Positions 1-8,017 of a stretch of 23,508 nucleotides of DNA are shown here, one piece after another. Every line of letters starts with the position of its first letter. The first letter of the stretch is position 1. The stretch comes from an uncultured Prevotellaceae bacterium. Lineage in GTDB: Bacteria; Bacteroidota; Bacteroidia; Bacteroidales; Bacteroidaceae. The stretch covers positions 1-23,508 of the forward strand of contig USTH01000022.1 in assembly GCA_900557555.1 (NCBI GenBank). The letters are read 5' to 3'. A program made the translations under genes and the position numbers. The notes below the pieces were generated by a model that ran no database searches, had not been told where the DNA came from, and saw nothing but the letters and a program-made list of their open reading frames with translations.

Positions 1-5
1 CATGA

Positions 6-41
6 CAAAGCCTCGGCTTGTGAAAGTCGGGGCTTTGTTTT
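6..41 (+). terminator. Rho-independent terminator of a gene left of the window
   Basis: A 14-bp stem (6-19 with 24-37, two or three G-T pairs) closes a 4-nt loop and is followed by four T residues on the + strand. No T-run follows on the minus strand, so it most likely ends a + strand gene lying to the left of the window. Confidence 0.8.
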
Positions 42-60
42 ATGGTTTACAGCAGACTAC

Positions 61-94
61 AAAAAAGAGGCTGCGCCTATTTTGACACAGCCTC
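61..94 (-). terminator. Rho-independent terminator of the ychF-to-deoC operon
   Basis: Read on the minus strand, a 9-bp stem (86-94 with 67-75, one G-T pair) and a 10-nt loop are followed by six T residues (A61-A66 on +). It lies about 130 nt beyond the deoC stop codon and is the only good terminator there, so it probably closes the whole seven-gene minus-strand operon. Confidence 0.8.
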
Positions 95-138
95 ATGGCA
101 TGTTTGTTGTTCCTGTTTTCTCATAGAAGTTGATTAAT

Positions 139-180
139 CCAAAACGGTAATTAGGTCGTAAATGACATTTCTTTTGTTAC
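139..180 (+). repeat. Dispersed repeat, alpha module (copy W)
   Basis: These 42 bases match the reverse complement of 22819-22860 at 37 of 42 positions without a gap; the shared core is GGTCGTAAA. The copy lies between the deoC stop and the operon terminator. Neither strand is coding here. A third, shorter copy is at 18952-18984. Confidence 0.75.
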
Positions 181-221
181 GTATTGTTGTCGTACTTCGA
201 TGGAGATAATGATTTGTGGAG

Positions 222-1181
222 TTAGAAAACTTTTGTCTGCTTGCCCGTAATGCTCGAAAGCAGGTTGTTGGCAAGACCGCTTGCACCGATGCGGAACAAA
301 GAGTTGTTCAGCCATTCGTCTCCCAAGATTTCTTTTACTATTGTATAGTATTTTATCGCATCCTCCGTGGTACGTACGCCACCGGCAATTTTAATGCCGA
401 TTTTCGTTCCTGTGAGCTCATGATATTCCTTTATTGTCTGACATATTGTGTAGACTGAGGGTAGGGTAGCCCCTGGTTCTATCTTGCCAGTTGAAGTCTT
501 AATATAGTCGGCTCCGCTGTAGATGGCCAGAATGGCCGCTTTTTTTGTCGCTACGGCCGTTTGGAGTGCTCCGGCCTCCAATATCACCTTTAAGGGTATT
601 TCGTCGCCACAGGAGAGCTTAATTTCGTCTATTTCGTTGAACACGGTATCGTAGTCCTCTGCAAGGAAGAAGCCTACTGGTAGCACAGTGTCAATTTCGG
701 TGGCGCCGTCCTTGATGGCAAGTGCTGTTTCTACAGTTTTTATTTCTGGAAATGTCTGGCTTGAGGGAAAGCCGCCGCAGACGGTACTTATTTCCATGCC
801 TTCGACTTCAAGATTGTTGCTTACGATGTCTACAAATCTTGGGTAAACGCATATACCGGCAGGGTGGGGGAAGGTGGGATTTTCGTTGCAGAATGAGTTA
901 ATGTTTTCAACAAGGCGAAGTATGCTTTCTTCGTTGTCGGTCACCTTGAGCGAGGTAAGTTCTATAGTGCTGAAGAGAAACGTCATCACCTCTTTAGTGT
1001 TGTTCTCATCATAGTGAGTTGCTATGAGATGTTTTACTTCCTCCTGTACGATTTCGTCGTGCAGGTGCAGGTTGAATTTAGAAAACGCCTGTGCGTATTT
1101 AGACTGCAACTCTGGTTTTGTTGAGCCGCATTCGTTGTTGCCGTCGTGGCTGTGATTGCAAGTGTGTTCGTGTGGTTTCAT
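222..1181 (-). CDS. deoC: Deoxyribose-phosphate aldolase
   Basis: DeoC cleaves 2-deoxy-D-ribose 5-phosphate to acetaldehyde and glyceraldehyde 3-phosphate, the last step of deoxynucleoside salvage, in the cytoplasm. The class I aldolase residues are visible: Asp164 in TEIDTVLPVG, the Schiff-base Lys228 in DYIKTSTG, and the relay Lys264 in GIKIAGG. At 319 aa it is longer than the E. coli enzyme (259 aa). Part of the excess is a hydrophilic lead of about 20 residues rich in His and Cys (H4, H6, C8, H10, H12, C18), with no alternative ATG until residue 66. The gene is last in the operon, 9 nt after the MazG-like gene, and is followed by a terminator. Function is secure from the catalytic motifs; the role of the N-terminal tail is unknown. 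Confidence 0.96.
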   Translation of the reverse strand: MKPHEHTCNHSHDGNNECGSTKPELQSKYAQAFSKFNLHLHDEIVQEEVKHLIATHYDENNTKEVMTFLFSTIELTSLKVTDNEESILRLVENINSFCNENPTFPHPAGICVYPRFVDIVSNNLEVEGMEISTVCGGFPSSQTFPEIKTVETALAIKDGATEIDTVLPVGFFLAEDYDTVFNEIDEIKLSCGDEIPLKVILEAGALQTAVATKKAAILAIYSGADYIKTSTGKIEPGATLPSVYTICQTIKEYHELTGTKIGIKIAGGVRTTEDAIKYYTIVKEILGDEWLNNSLFRIGASGLANNLLSSITGKQTKVF

Positions 1182-1190
1182 GTTATAAAG

Positions 1191-1514
1191 TTATTTTAGT
1201 TTGCTGTTGTTCTTATGTCTTTGGCAGTCTCTTAGCGTTTTCTTTTTTATAGAATCTTCGAGTGCTTTCTCAAGGTCTACGCCCGTTTGATTTGCCAGGC
1301 ATATAAGCACCCATAGAACGTCTGCCATTTCTTCGGCGGGGTCTTGTTTTTCGTTGGCTTTGAATGATTGTTCGCCGTATTTTCTGGCAATTATTCTTGC
1401 CAGTTCGCCCACTTCTTCTGTAAGGCAGGCCATGTTTGTCAGTTCGTTGAAATAACGCACGCCATAGGTTTTAATCCATGTGTCTACGGTCTGCTGTGCT
1501 TCTGTGATGGTCAT
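1191..1514 (-). CDS. MazG-like nucleotide pyrophosphohydrolase
   Basis: This is a small (107 aa) all-alpha NTP pyrophosphohydrolase of the MazG superfamily, single-domain like B. subtilis YpjD rather than the duplicated MazG. Such enzymes hydrolyse (d)NTPs to the monophosphate and pyrophosphate using Mg2+, and are usually regarded as nucleotide-pool cleaners. The metal-binding pattern is seen as EEVGE near residues 33-37 and EEMADVLW near 61-68. It sits between dtd (17 nt upstream) and deoC (9 nt downstream), an order I recall from other Bacteroidales. The C-terminus is a basic tail. The substrate cannot be read from the sequence. Confidence 0.9.
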   Translation of the reverse strand: MTITEAQQTVDTWIKTYGVRYFNELTNMACLTEEVGELARIIARKYGEQSFKANEKQDPAEEMADVLWVLICLANQTGVDLEKALEDSIKKKTLRDCQRHKNNSKLK

Positions 1515-1531
1515 GTTTCTATGCGTTTTTG

Positions 1532-1984
1532 TTACTCTTTGTTGTGGGTGTCCATGCAGATAGTTACTGGCCCATCGTTCAGCAGTCTTACTTTCATGTC
1601 CGCTCCAAATTCGCCTGTTCCTATTTCTTTTCCGAAAGCCTTTTGCAGTGTGGTGCAGAACTGTTCGTACAGCGGTATGGATATTTCGTGGTTTGCAGCC
1701 CTGATGTAGGATGGTCTGTTGCCTTTTTTGTATGATGCCATAAGTGTAAATTGGCTGACTACTATGATCTCCCCGTCAATGTCTGTGACGGACTTGTTCA
1801 TCACGCCGTTTTCGTCATCAAAGATACGTAAGGCGAGCAATTTTTTTACAAGCCAATCAATGTCTTCTGTAGTGTCGCTCTGCTCTATTCCAAGCAAAAC
1901 GAGCAAACCTTTGCCTATCTGTGATTTGATGGCGTTGTCTATGGTTACTGATGCCTCTGATACTCTTTGTATTACAGTCCTCAT
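1532..1984 (-). CDS. dtd: D-aminoacyl-tRNA deacylase
   Basis: Dtd hydrolyses the ester bond of D-aminoacyl-tRNAs (and of Gly mischarged on tRNA-Ala), keeping D-residues out of protein; it works as a cytoplasmic homodimer. Both signature motifs are present: SQFTLMA at residues 77-83, and the Gly-cisPro motif as NDGPVT at 136-141. The length of 150 aa is normal for the family. It is preceded by uvrC (36 nt) and followed by the MazG-like gene (17 nt), so it is very probably part of the same transcript. Nothing unusual is seen in the sequence. Confidence 0.97.
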   Translation of the reverse strand: MRTVIQRVSEASVTIDNAIKSQIGKGLLVLLGIEQSDTTEDIDWLVKKLLALRIFDDENGVMNKSVTDIDGEIIVVSQFTLMASYKKGNRPSYIRAANHEISIPLYEQFCTTLQKAFGKEIGTGEFGADMKVRLLNDGPVTICMDTHNKE

Positions 1985-2020
1985 TTTATTTTGTTTTCTT
2001 GTAGTCTGAAAGTCAGTGTG

Positions 2021-3862
2021 TTATGATGTTGTTCTGCTCTCTGTTGTGTGCAGTTCCTGCCATAAGTGTTCTCCTTTTTTTTCTCCGAGCAGGTTTTGAA
2101 GTTCATACAAGTCAGCCTCCTTAATTCTTTTTACCGATTTAAACTTCTTTAGCAGGATTTCTCTTGTTTTGACGCCTATTCCCTTTATGTTGTCCAACTG
2201 GGAAATCGTCTGTCTCTTAGTTCTTTTCTGCTTGTGAAAGCTTATGGCGTAGCGATGCACCTCGTCTTGCATTTGTGTTAGGATTTTAAACAGTTCAGAA
2301 CTTTGTTTTAGTCCTATTGTTATTGGCGGGAAGCCATAAAGCAGCTCGTTGGTCCTATGGTGGTCATTTTTGGCGAGACCTGCTATAGGTATCGTCAGAT
2401 TTAGTTCATCTTCAATGACTTGCCTGACACATTCCATTTGTCCTTTGCCACCATCTGTTATGATAAGGTCGGGCAGGGGAGTCCCTTCTTCGATAGCTCT
2501 TTGATACCGTCTTCTTACAACTTCCTGCATGGAGGCGTAGTCGTCGGAATGTGTTACCGTTTTTATATTATATTTTCTATAGTCTTTCTTAGAGGGTTTC
2601 AAGTTTTTGTAAACTACGCAACCAGCTACAGCATCAGTTCCTTGCAGGTTGGAATTGTCAAACAGTTCTATGGTTATTGGTAGTTTTTTCAGGTGAAGTT
2701 TTGCCTGCAGCTCATTCATAAGTCTCACCTGCCTTTGTTCTGGATTCAGGTGTTCGGAACGCTTAAGTTTGTCGACAGTGTATTGGCGTGCATTTCTTAA
2801 CGAAAGGTCAAGCAGTGTTTTCTTGTCTCCTCTTTGAGGTACTGTTATGTTTATGTTGTCGATTGGAATGTCAACGTTTATTGGCAGTACAAGCTCTTTG
2901 TAGTTGACATTGAAGAGTCTCTTCATTTCTGTTATGGCATAGGTGAGGAGTTCCTCGTCGCTTTCTTCCAGTTTCTTCTCTATTTCAAAGTTATAGGCGA
3001 TAACAATGGCACCGTTGCTTACGTGGAGGTAATTTATTACACCCTTTTTCTGGTCTGAAATGATAGAGAAGACGTCAACATGGCCTGTTGTGTTGCTTAC
3101 AACCTCGCTTTTCGATTGATATTGGTCAAGCAGAGTATACTTTTTTTTAATCTCTTCAGCTTCTTCGAAGCGCAGTTCTTTTGCAAGTGCAATCATCTGC
3201 TCCTTCAGACTTCGTTTGACCTCGTGTGTGTTTCCGCGAAGAATTTGTCTGCATTCGTTAATGTTTGCCAGATATTCCTCTCTGCTTTGTTTTCCGATGC
3301 AGCATCCTGCGCACTTTTTTATGTGATAGCTAAGGCATTGTTTGTATTTGTGTGTTTCAACTTTCTTTTGCTGCAGAACGGTTTTACAGTCCCTGATCTT
3401 GTATAGAGTTCGCATTAGATCAAGCAAGTTGCCCATTACAGGTTTGTAACTGTAGGGGCCGTAGTACTCACTGCCGTCTGCCAACTTGTTGTGAGTGCTG
3501 AAGATGCGTGGGTAGTCTTCTTTTGTAATGCAGATGTACGGATAGCTCTTGTCGTCTTTCAACAAAATGTTGTAGTGCGGCTGAAATCGCTTTACCAGCG
3601 AGTTTTCAAGTAGCAGCGCATCTTGTTCGGTGGCTACGTTGATATATTTAATATCCCAAATTTTTGAAACCAGCAGTGTGGTCTTTTTATTCTGTTCTTT
3701 AAGAAAATAACTCGAAACCCTTCTCTTAAGATTTTTTGCTTTCCCCACGTAGATAATTTCTCCCTTGCGGTCATAGTATTGGTAGCTGCCAGGTCCCTCG
3801 GGCATATTTGCCACGATGTTTTTGAGTTTGGCTTTTAAGGCTTTCTTTTCTTCCGCCGTCAT
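2021..3862 (-). CDS. uvrC: Excinuclease ABC subunit C (UvrC)
   Basis: UvrC makes the two incisions on either side of a UvrAB-marked lesion in nucleotide excision repair. Domains in order: GIY-YIG nuclease near the N-terminus (PGSYQYY, IIYVGKAKNLKRRV), a cysteine cluster with C-x7-C-x3-C spacing at its end that resembles the reported UvrC iron-sulfur ligands, a UVR helical motif (FEEAEEI), the RNase H-like domain (ELFDNSNLQG, IITDGGKGQ) and a C-terminal helix-hairpin-helix pair (IKGIGVKTREILLKKF). I place the start at the ATG at 3862, giving 613 aa. The frame stays open to a GTG at 3913, but that extension would begin MFHVKR, which is just the parS palindrome read as codons, and the added residues are not typical of the family. 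The mnmG stop lies 57 bp upstream. Confidence 0.95.
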   Translation of the reverse strand: MTAEEKKALKAKLKNIVANMPEGPGSYQYYDRKGEIIYVGKAKNLKRRVSSYFLKEQNKKTTLLVSKIWDIKYINVATEQDALLLENSLVKRFQPHYNILLKDDKSYPYICITKEDYPRIFSTHNKLADGSEYYGPYSYKPVMGNLLDLMRTLYKIRDCKTVLQQKKVETHKYKQCLSYHIKKCAGCCIGKQSREEYLANINECRQILRGNTHEVKRSLKEQMIALAKELRFEEAEEIKKKYTLLDQYQSKSEVVSNTTGHVDVFSIISDQKKGVINYLHVSNGAIVIAYNFEIEKKLEESDEELLTYAITEMKRLFNVNYKELVLPINVDIPIDNINITVPQRGDKKTLLDLSLRNARQYTVDKLKRSEHLNPEQRQVRLMNELQAKLHLKKLPITIELFDNSNLQGTDAVAGCVVYKNLKPSKKDYRKYNIKTVTHSDDYASMQEVVRRRYQRAIEEGTPLPDLIITDGGKGQMECVRQVIEDELNLTIPIAGLAKNDHHRTNELLYGFPPITIGLKQSSELFKILTQMQDEVHRYAISFHKQKRTKRQTISQLDNIKGIGVKTREILLKKFKSVKRIKEADLYELQNLLGEKKGEHLWQELHTTESRTTS

Positions 3863-3896
3863 TTTCAACGATTTAAGTCTTTGCTTTCTGTGCGCA

Positions 3897-3912
3897 CGTT
3901 TCACGTGAAACA
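3897..3912. promoter_or_regulatory. parS centromere site (ParB binding)
   Basis: The 16 bases CGTTTCACGTGAAACA match the chromosomal parS consensus TGTTTCACGTGAAACA at 15 of 16 positions and contain a perfect 14-bp palindrome (3898-3911). It fills most of the gap between the mnmG stop and the uvrC ATG. ParB (Spo0J) binds such sites to load SMC and organise origin segregation, and they cluster near oriC. I saw no second copy in the window. Confidence 0.85.
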
Positions 3913-3919
3913 CTGGCGT

Positions 3920-5791
3920 CTACCTATGCATCATTACCAGCAGGACGTTGATGTCGCTTGGGCTAACCCCTGGAATTCTTGAAGCCTGCCCCAATGTCTC
4001 GGGGTCTACTTTTTCCAGCTTCTGTCGTCCTTCTGTTGAAATCTGTTTGATCTGCGAGTAATCGAAGACGCCGCGTATCCGTATGGACTCAAGGCGATGA
4101 AGTTTCTTTGCCTCCTCTTGTTCGCGCCTAATATATCCGTCGTATTTGATGGCTATTTCTGCAGCCTCAATTATTTCGTCCGTTTTATCGTTGCAACAGG
4201 CGCAAACTTTTTGAAGGTCGGGCAATGTGGAGGCCAGTAGACTAAGTGTAACGTTGGGCCTGCTTATAAGAGTGCTTAGTTTTGCAGAGTGTTCAAGAGG
4301 CGTGCTGCCGGCAAGAGAAAGGGCTTCGTTTATTTCGCTGGGCTTAGTGTTGCGAAGTTGGCAAAAGTCTATAATGTCGGATATGCACTTCTGTTTTTGT
4401 TGGAAAGCGTTGTGCCTGTTTTCGTCGATTAAACCGAGGCGGTATCCTGTCGGAGTTAGTCTCGCATCGGCATTGTCCTGTCGAAGTAGAATGCGGAACT
4501 CTGCACGCGAGGTGAACATGCGATAGGGCTCATCAACGCCCTTTGTTACCAAGTCGTCAATCAAAACACCGATGTAGCTTTCATCGCGCCGCATTATCAA
4601 GGGCTCTTTTCCTTCACATTTCAACGATGCATTTATTCCTGCAACCAGTCCTTGTCCCGCCGCTTCTTCATAGCCTGTTGTGCCGTTAACTTGTCCTGCA
4701 AAGTATAGGTTCGCGATTTTTTTAGATTCCAACGAATGGTATAGTTCCGTAGGGTCGAAGAAATCGTATTCTATGGCGTAGCCCGACCTGTAAATCTGTG
4801 CATTTTCAAAGCCTGGTATTGTTTGCAGGGCTTTTAGTTGTATTTCTGTCGGCAGACTTGAAGAAAAGCCATTAAGATACATCTGAGTTGTGTCAAGCCC
4901 TTCTGGTTCCAGAAAGAGGGGGTGGTGGTCTTTGTCGGGGAATGTGTGAAGTTTGGTTTCAATGCTCGGGCAGTATCTTGGTCCGATGCTTTGTATTTGG
5001 CCGTTGTAGAGTGGCGAGTCTGCAAGAGCTTCACGCATTATCTGGTGTGCCTGCTCGTTTGTATTACATATCCAGCATGGTATCTGTGGTAGTTCCCGTT
5101 GCTCCGTAATGAAAGAAAAGCGGTGAAAATCGGTATCACCGTTTTGTCGAGTCAGTTTGCTGAAGTCTACCGTATTTGCATTAATTCTTAATGGCGTACC
5201 GGTTTTCATTCTTCCTATTGTTACGCCATGTTGTGCAATAGAATCTGACAGTTTGTGGCATGCAGGCTCAGAAATGCGTCCTCCTGGCACTTTGTTGTGG
5301 CCGATGTGCATAAGGCCGTTGAGAAACGTTCCTGCTGTCAGAACAACGCATTTGGCCTTAAAAATGTGGTTCCATAGCGTGTGTACGCCTACCACTGTGT
5401 TGTTTTCCACCAGAAGTGAGTCTGCCTGGTCTTGCCACAGAGTTAGATTAGGGGTGTTCTCGAGTGTTTTTCTCCAAAGTGTGCTATACTTGAATCTGTC
5501 ACATTGTGCACGAGGACTCCACATTGCAGGTCCCTTCGACATGTTGAGCATTCTGAACTGTATGGCCGTGTGGTCTGTAATCTGTGCCGTCATACCTCCC
5601 AGGGCATCTATTTCGCGAACTATTTGTCCTTTGGCAATACCTCCTATGGCGGGATTGCAACTCATCTGGGCGATTTTTTCTGTGTCCATGGTGATGAGGC
5701 ACACCTGTGCGCCTCTTGTGGCCGCAGCATGCGCCGCTTCACAACCTGCATGGCCGGCGCCTATTACTATGATGTCATAGTCCAAGCACAT
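3920..5791 (-). CDS. mnmG: tRNA uridine-5-carboxymethylaminomethyl modification enzyme MnmG (GidA)
   Basis: MnmG binds FAD and, with MnmE, installs the (carboxymethyl)aminomethyl group at C5 of wobble U34 in several tRNAs. The N-terminus shows the dinucleotide-binding motif (VIGAGHAGCEAA) followed by the family hallmark MSCNPAIGGIAKGQI, with further signatures at RMKTGTPLR, FAGQVNGTTGYEEAAGQG and TSRAEFRILLRQDNAD. The C-terminal helical tRNA/MnmE-binding region ends the protein. The ATG at 5791 gives 623 aa, usual for the family, and leaves 4 nt after the lgt stop. The open frame extends to 5860, but that would overlap lgt and add residues not seen in the family. MnmE is not in the window. 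parS lies just beyond the stop codon. Confidence 0.96.
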   Translation of the reverse strand: MCLDYDIIVIGAGHAGCEAAHAAATRGAQVCLITMDTEKIAQMSCNPAIGGIAKGQIVREIDALGGMTAQITDHTAIQFRMLNMSKGPAMWSPRAQCDRFKYSTLWRKTLENTPNLTLWQDQADSLLVENNTVVGVHTLWNHIFKAKCVVLTAGTFLNGLMHIGHNKVPGGRISEPACHKLSDSIAQHGVTIGRMKTGTPLRINANTVDFSKLTRQNGDTDFHRFSFITEQRELPQIPCWICNTNEQAHQIMREALADSPLYNGQIQSIGPRYCPSIETKLHTFPDKDHHPLFLEPEGLDTTQMYLNGFSSSLPTEIQLKALQTIPGFENAQIYRSGYAIEYDFFDPTELYHSLESKKIANLYFAGQVNGTTGYEEAAGQGLVAGINASLKCEGKEPLIMRRDESYIGVLIDDLVTKGVDEPYRMFTSRAEFRILLRQDNADARLTPTGYRLGLIDENRHNAFQQKQKCISDIIDFCQLRNTKPSEINEALSLAGSTPLEHSAKLSTLISRPNVTLSLLASTLPDLQKVCACCNDKTDEIIEAAEIAIKYDGYIRREQEEAKKLHRLESIRIRGVFDYSQIKQISTEGRQKLEKVDPETLGQASRIPGVSPSDINVLLVMMHR

Positions 5792-5795
5792 TTGA

Positions 5796-6632
5796 TTATT
5801 GTTTTTCGCTAAGTTTTGCACACCATTTTCCGTGGGCCATACAATATACACCGACGGCAACTAAGGGAATGCTTAAAAGTTGCCCCATATTGAGTATCAT
5901 TGCGTTTTCAAAGCCGACTTGATTGTCTTTGAAAAACTCTACCAGTATGCGAAAACTGAATATTGTTGTTAAGCATAGACCAAAGAAAAATCCTGTTCCT
6001 ATGCGGCTGTTCATCTTTTTGTAGATAATTAAAGTGGCGACAAACAGGAGAGTGTAGAATATTGCCTCATAAAGCTGAGCTGGGTGTCGCGGAAAGCTCT
6101 CGTTGTTGTGGACGAAGATAAATCCCCAAGGCATATCGGTGGGGTGTCCGACGATTTCAGAGTTAAACAAGTTGCCAATTCGTATGAATGCGGCAGAAAT
6201 TGGAGCAACTATCCCCATGTTGTCAAACACTCTCATAAGGTTGACCTTGCATTTTCGGCTGTATAGCACAATGGCTGCAATCATGCCTATAACCCCTCCG
6301 TGGCTTGCTAACCCCTCGTAGCCGACCAAGTGGCATTTGCCATAGGCATCTTGCTTTATGGGGAGCAGCATTTCAACAATGTGGTTGAGGTAGTAGGCCG
6401 GTTCGTAGAACAGGCAGTGTCCCAGACGAGCACCGACAAGTACACCTATAAAGATGTATAAGAACAGAGGTTCAAACTTCTCTTTGCTAATGTGCTGATA
6501 TTTATAGAGTTGCGCCATAACAAAGTAGCCTGCCATAAGTGCGCAGCACCAACAAAGTGAATACCATCTGATATCAAATCCAAAGCAACTGAAGGCTATG
6601 GGGTCAGGTTGCCAAACAATGGTTGCAAGCAT
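5796..6632 (-). CDS. lgt: Prolipoprotein diacylglyceryl transferase
   Basis: Lgt transfers diacylglycerol from phosphatidylglycerol to the lipobox cysteine of prolipoproteins, the first step of lipoprotein maturation, in the inner membrane. The 278-aa protein has about seven hydrophobic segments and the family motifs GARLGH, a conserved HGG, the signature RIGNLFNSEIVG, and HPAQLYEA. Length is normal. It lies 21 nt after ychF and 4 nt before mnmG. A client is encoded in this window: the lamin-tail lipoprotein at 17089. Confidence 0.96.
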   Translation of the reverse strand: MLATIVWQPDPIAFSCFGFDIRWYSLCWCCALMAGYFVMAQLYKYQHISKEKFEPLFLYIFIGVLVGARLGHCLFYEPAYYLNHIVEMLLPIKQDAYGKCHLVGYEGLASHGGVIGMIAAIVLYSRKCKVNLMRVFDNMGIVAPISAAFIRIGNLFNSEIVGHPTDMPWGFIFVHNNESFPRHPAQLYEAIFYTLLFVATLIIYKKMNSRIGTGFFFGLCLTTIFSFRILVEFFKDNQVGFENAMILNMGQLLSIPLVAVGVYCMAHGKWCAKLSEKQ

Positions 6633-6653
6633 ATAAGCGAGGATTATGAGTTT

Positions 6654-7757
6654 CTATACGTTAAATCTGAAGTGCATGATGTCGCCGTCCTGCACGACAT
6701 ATTCTTTTCCTTCTATTCCGAGTCTTCCAGCGTCTCTTACAGCCGCTTCGCTTCCATACTTTATGTAGTCATCGTATTTGATAACCTCTGCTCGTATAAA
6801 GCCTTTTTCAAAGTCGGTGTGTATTACTCCGGCGCATTGTGGTGCTTTCCATCCTTTGTGGAAAGTCCACGCTTTCACCTCCATTTCGCCTGCGGTGATG
6901 AAGGTCTGCAGGTTTAGCAGTGCGTATGCGGCTTTTATGAGGCGGTTGCATCCAGACTCTGTCAGGCCTGCGTCTTCAAGAAACATCTGTCGTTCCTCAT
7001 AGGTTTCGAGTTCTGCGATGTCGGCTTCTGTTTTAGCGGCAACAACGAGAACCTCTGCGTGTTCGTCTGCCACGGCTTGTTTCACTTTTTCAACATAGCT
7101 GTTGCCCTTGGCGGCACTTCCTTCGTCTACGTTACATACATAGAGAACTGGTTTTGCTGTCAGCAGGAAGAGATTTCTGGCGGCTTGTTCTTGTTCTTTA
7201 CTCTCGAAAGTTACGCTTCTGGCAGACTTGCCTTGGCTTAGGGCTTCCTTGTATGCCAAAAGAACTTCGTATTCGGTCTTGGCACTTTTGTCTCCCCCCA
7301 CCTGTACGGTTTTTTCTATGCGTTTAATGCGGTTTTCAACGGTTTCAAGGTCTTTGATCTGAAGTTCGGTGTCTATTATCTCTTTGTCTCTGACCGGATC
7401 TACACTGCCGTCTACATGCACCACGTTGTCGTTGTCGAAACATCTCAGCACATGCAGGATAGCATCGGTTTCTCTGATGTTTGCGAGGAATTGGTTACCC
7501 AGGCCCTCTCCTTTACTTGCGCCCTTTACGAGACCAGCGATGTCAACTATTTCAACAGTGGCAGGGACAATTCGCCCCGGATGAACCAGTTCGGCGAGTT
7601 TTTTTAGCCTTTCATCGGGCACGGTAATGACCCCGACGTTAGGTTCTATTGTGCAAAAGGGAAAATTTGCCGCTTGGGCTTTGGCATTGCTAAGGCAGTT
7701 GAAAAGAGTGGATTTGCCAACGTTAGGCAATCCCACAATACCGCATTGTAAACTCAT
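6654..7757 (-). CDS. ychF: Redox-regulated ATPase YchF (OLA1 family)
   Basis: YchF is an Obg-like P-loop NTPase associated with ribosomes and the oxidative-stress response. The P-loop is GLPNVGKST at residues 9-17 and the G3 motif is DIAGLVKGA. The G4 position reads NVDE instead of NKxD; this replacement is the known reason the family prefers ATP to GTP. A coiled-coil insertion follows (around the VENRIKRIEKTVQ segment), and the C-terminus is a TGS domain ending HFRFNV. 367 aa is the normal size. It is the first gene of the operon: the nearest match to a Bacteroidetes promoter is 27-57 nt upstream of its ATG. Confidence 0.97.
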   Translation of the reverse strand: MSLQCGIVGLPNVGKSTLFNCLSNAKAQAANFPFCTIEPNVGVITVPDERLKKLAELVHPGRIVPATVEIVDIAGLVKGASKGEGLGNQFLANIRETDAILHVLRCFDNDNVVHVDGSVDPVRDKEIIDTELQIKDLETVENRIKRIEKTVQVGGDKSAKTEYEVLLAYKEALSQGKSARSVTFESKEQEQAARNLFLLTAKPVLYVCNVDEGSAAKGNSYVEKVKQAVADEHAEVLVVAAKTEADIAELETYEERQMFLEDAGLTESGCNRLIKAAYALLNLQTFITAGEMEVKAWTFHKGWKAPQCAGVIHTDFEKGFIRAEVIKYDDYIKYGSEAAVRDAGRLGIEGKEYVVQDGDIMHFRFNV

Positions 7758-7783
7758 ATTGTTATAGTTTTTTTATGTTAGCG

Positions 7784-7814
7784 CAAAAATACTGAAAACT
7801 CTTGATATTCCCAA
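7784..7814 (-). promoter_or_regulatory. Bacteroidetes-type promoter of the ychF operon
   Basis: On the minus strand TATTTTTG (7784-7791) fits the -7 consensus TAnnTTTG, with TTG (7812-7814) exactly 20 nt upstream as the -33 element. Transcription would start around 7777, leaving a leader of about 20 nt before the ychF ATG. It is the only promoter match I found for the seven-gene operon. Confidence 0.7.
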
Positions 7815-7946
7815 GGTTACCTATGGCTAAGTGGTGCTTTGCACATTGTGCAGGCACAAGGTTTTTATCAATAAGTTACAGATTTAAAATGTTTTCAGTG
7901 TCAGGGTTGCAAAAAAGGTCTTTCATGCAGAGAGCTTCATACAATA

Positions 7947-7965
7947 GGGTTGTAGGGTGGGGGGG
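7947..7965 (+). other. Potential G-quadruplex / homopolymer G tract
   Basis: GGG-TTGTA-GGG-T followed by seven G residues satisfies the four-run G-quadruplex pattern. It lies in the 260-bp gap between the antiporter stop and the ychF start, upstream of the ychF promoter. The rest of this gap shows no gene. An inverted repeat with 7-bp arms (7969-7975 and 8017-8023) overlaps the antiporter stop codon. Confidence 0.4.
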
Positions 7966-8017
7966 CAAGGATAGCTTTGTGGTGCGTAGTATTGCTTGCC
8001 GTACTTTCTTCTCCGTG

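Noticed and set aside
216..458. 80-codon + strand open frame at the left end
   Set aside because: It is antisense to the deoC 3' end and has no supporting features.
3863..3913. GTG-started N-terminal extension of UvrC (MFHVKR...)
   Set aside because: The extra codons are the parS palindrome and intergenic DNA; the ATG at 3862 begins the family-typical sequence.
3863..3919. Replication origin beside parS
   Set aside because: No cluster of DnaA boxes or AT-rich unwinding element was seen in the 57-bp gap, so only parS is claimed.
5157..5780. 207-codon open frame on the + strand
   Set aside because: It lies fully antisense to mnmG, has no promoter or family resemblance, and is an expected shadow of the real gene.
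5792..5860. Longer N-terminus for MnmG
   Set aside because: It overlaps the lgt 3' end in another frame and adds residues before the FAD-binding strand not usual for MnmG.
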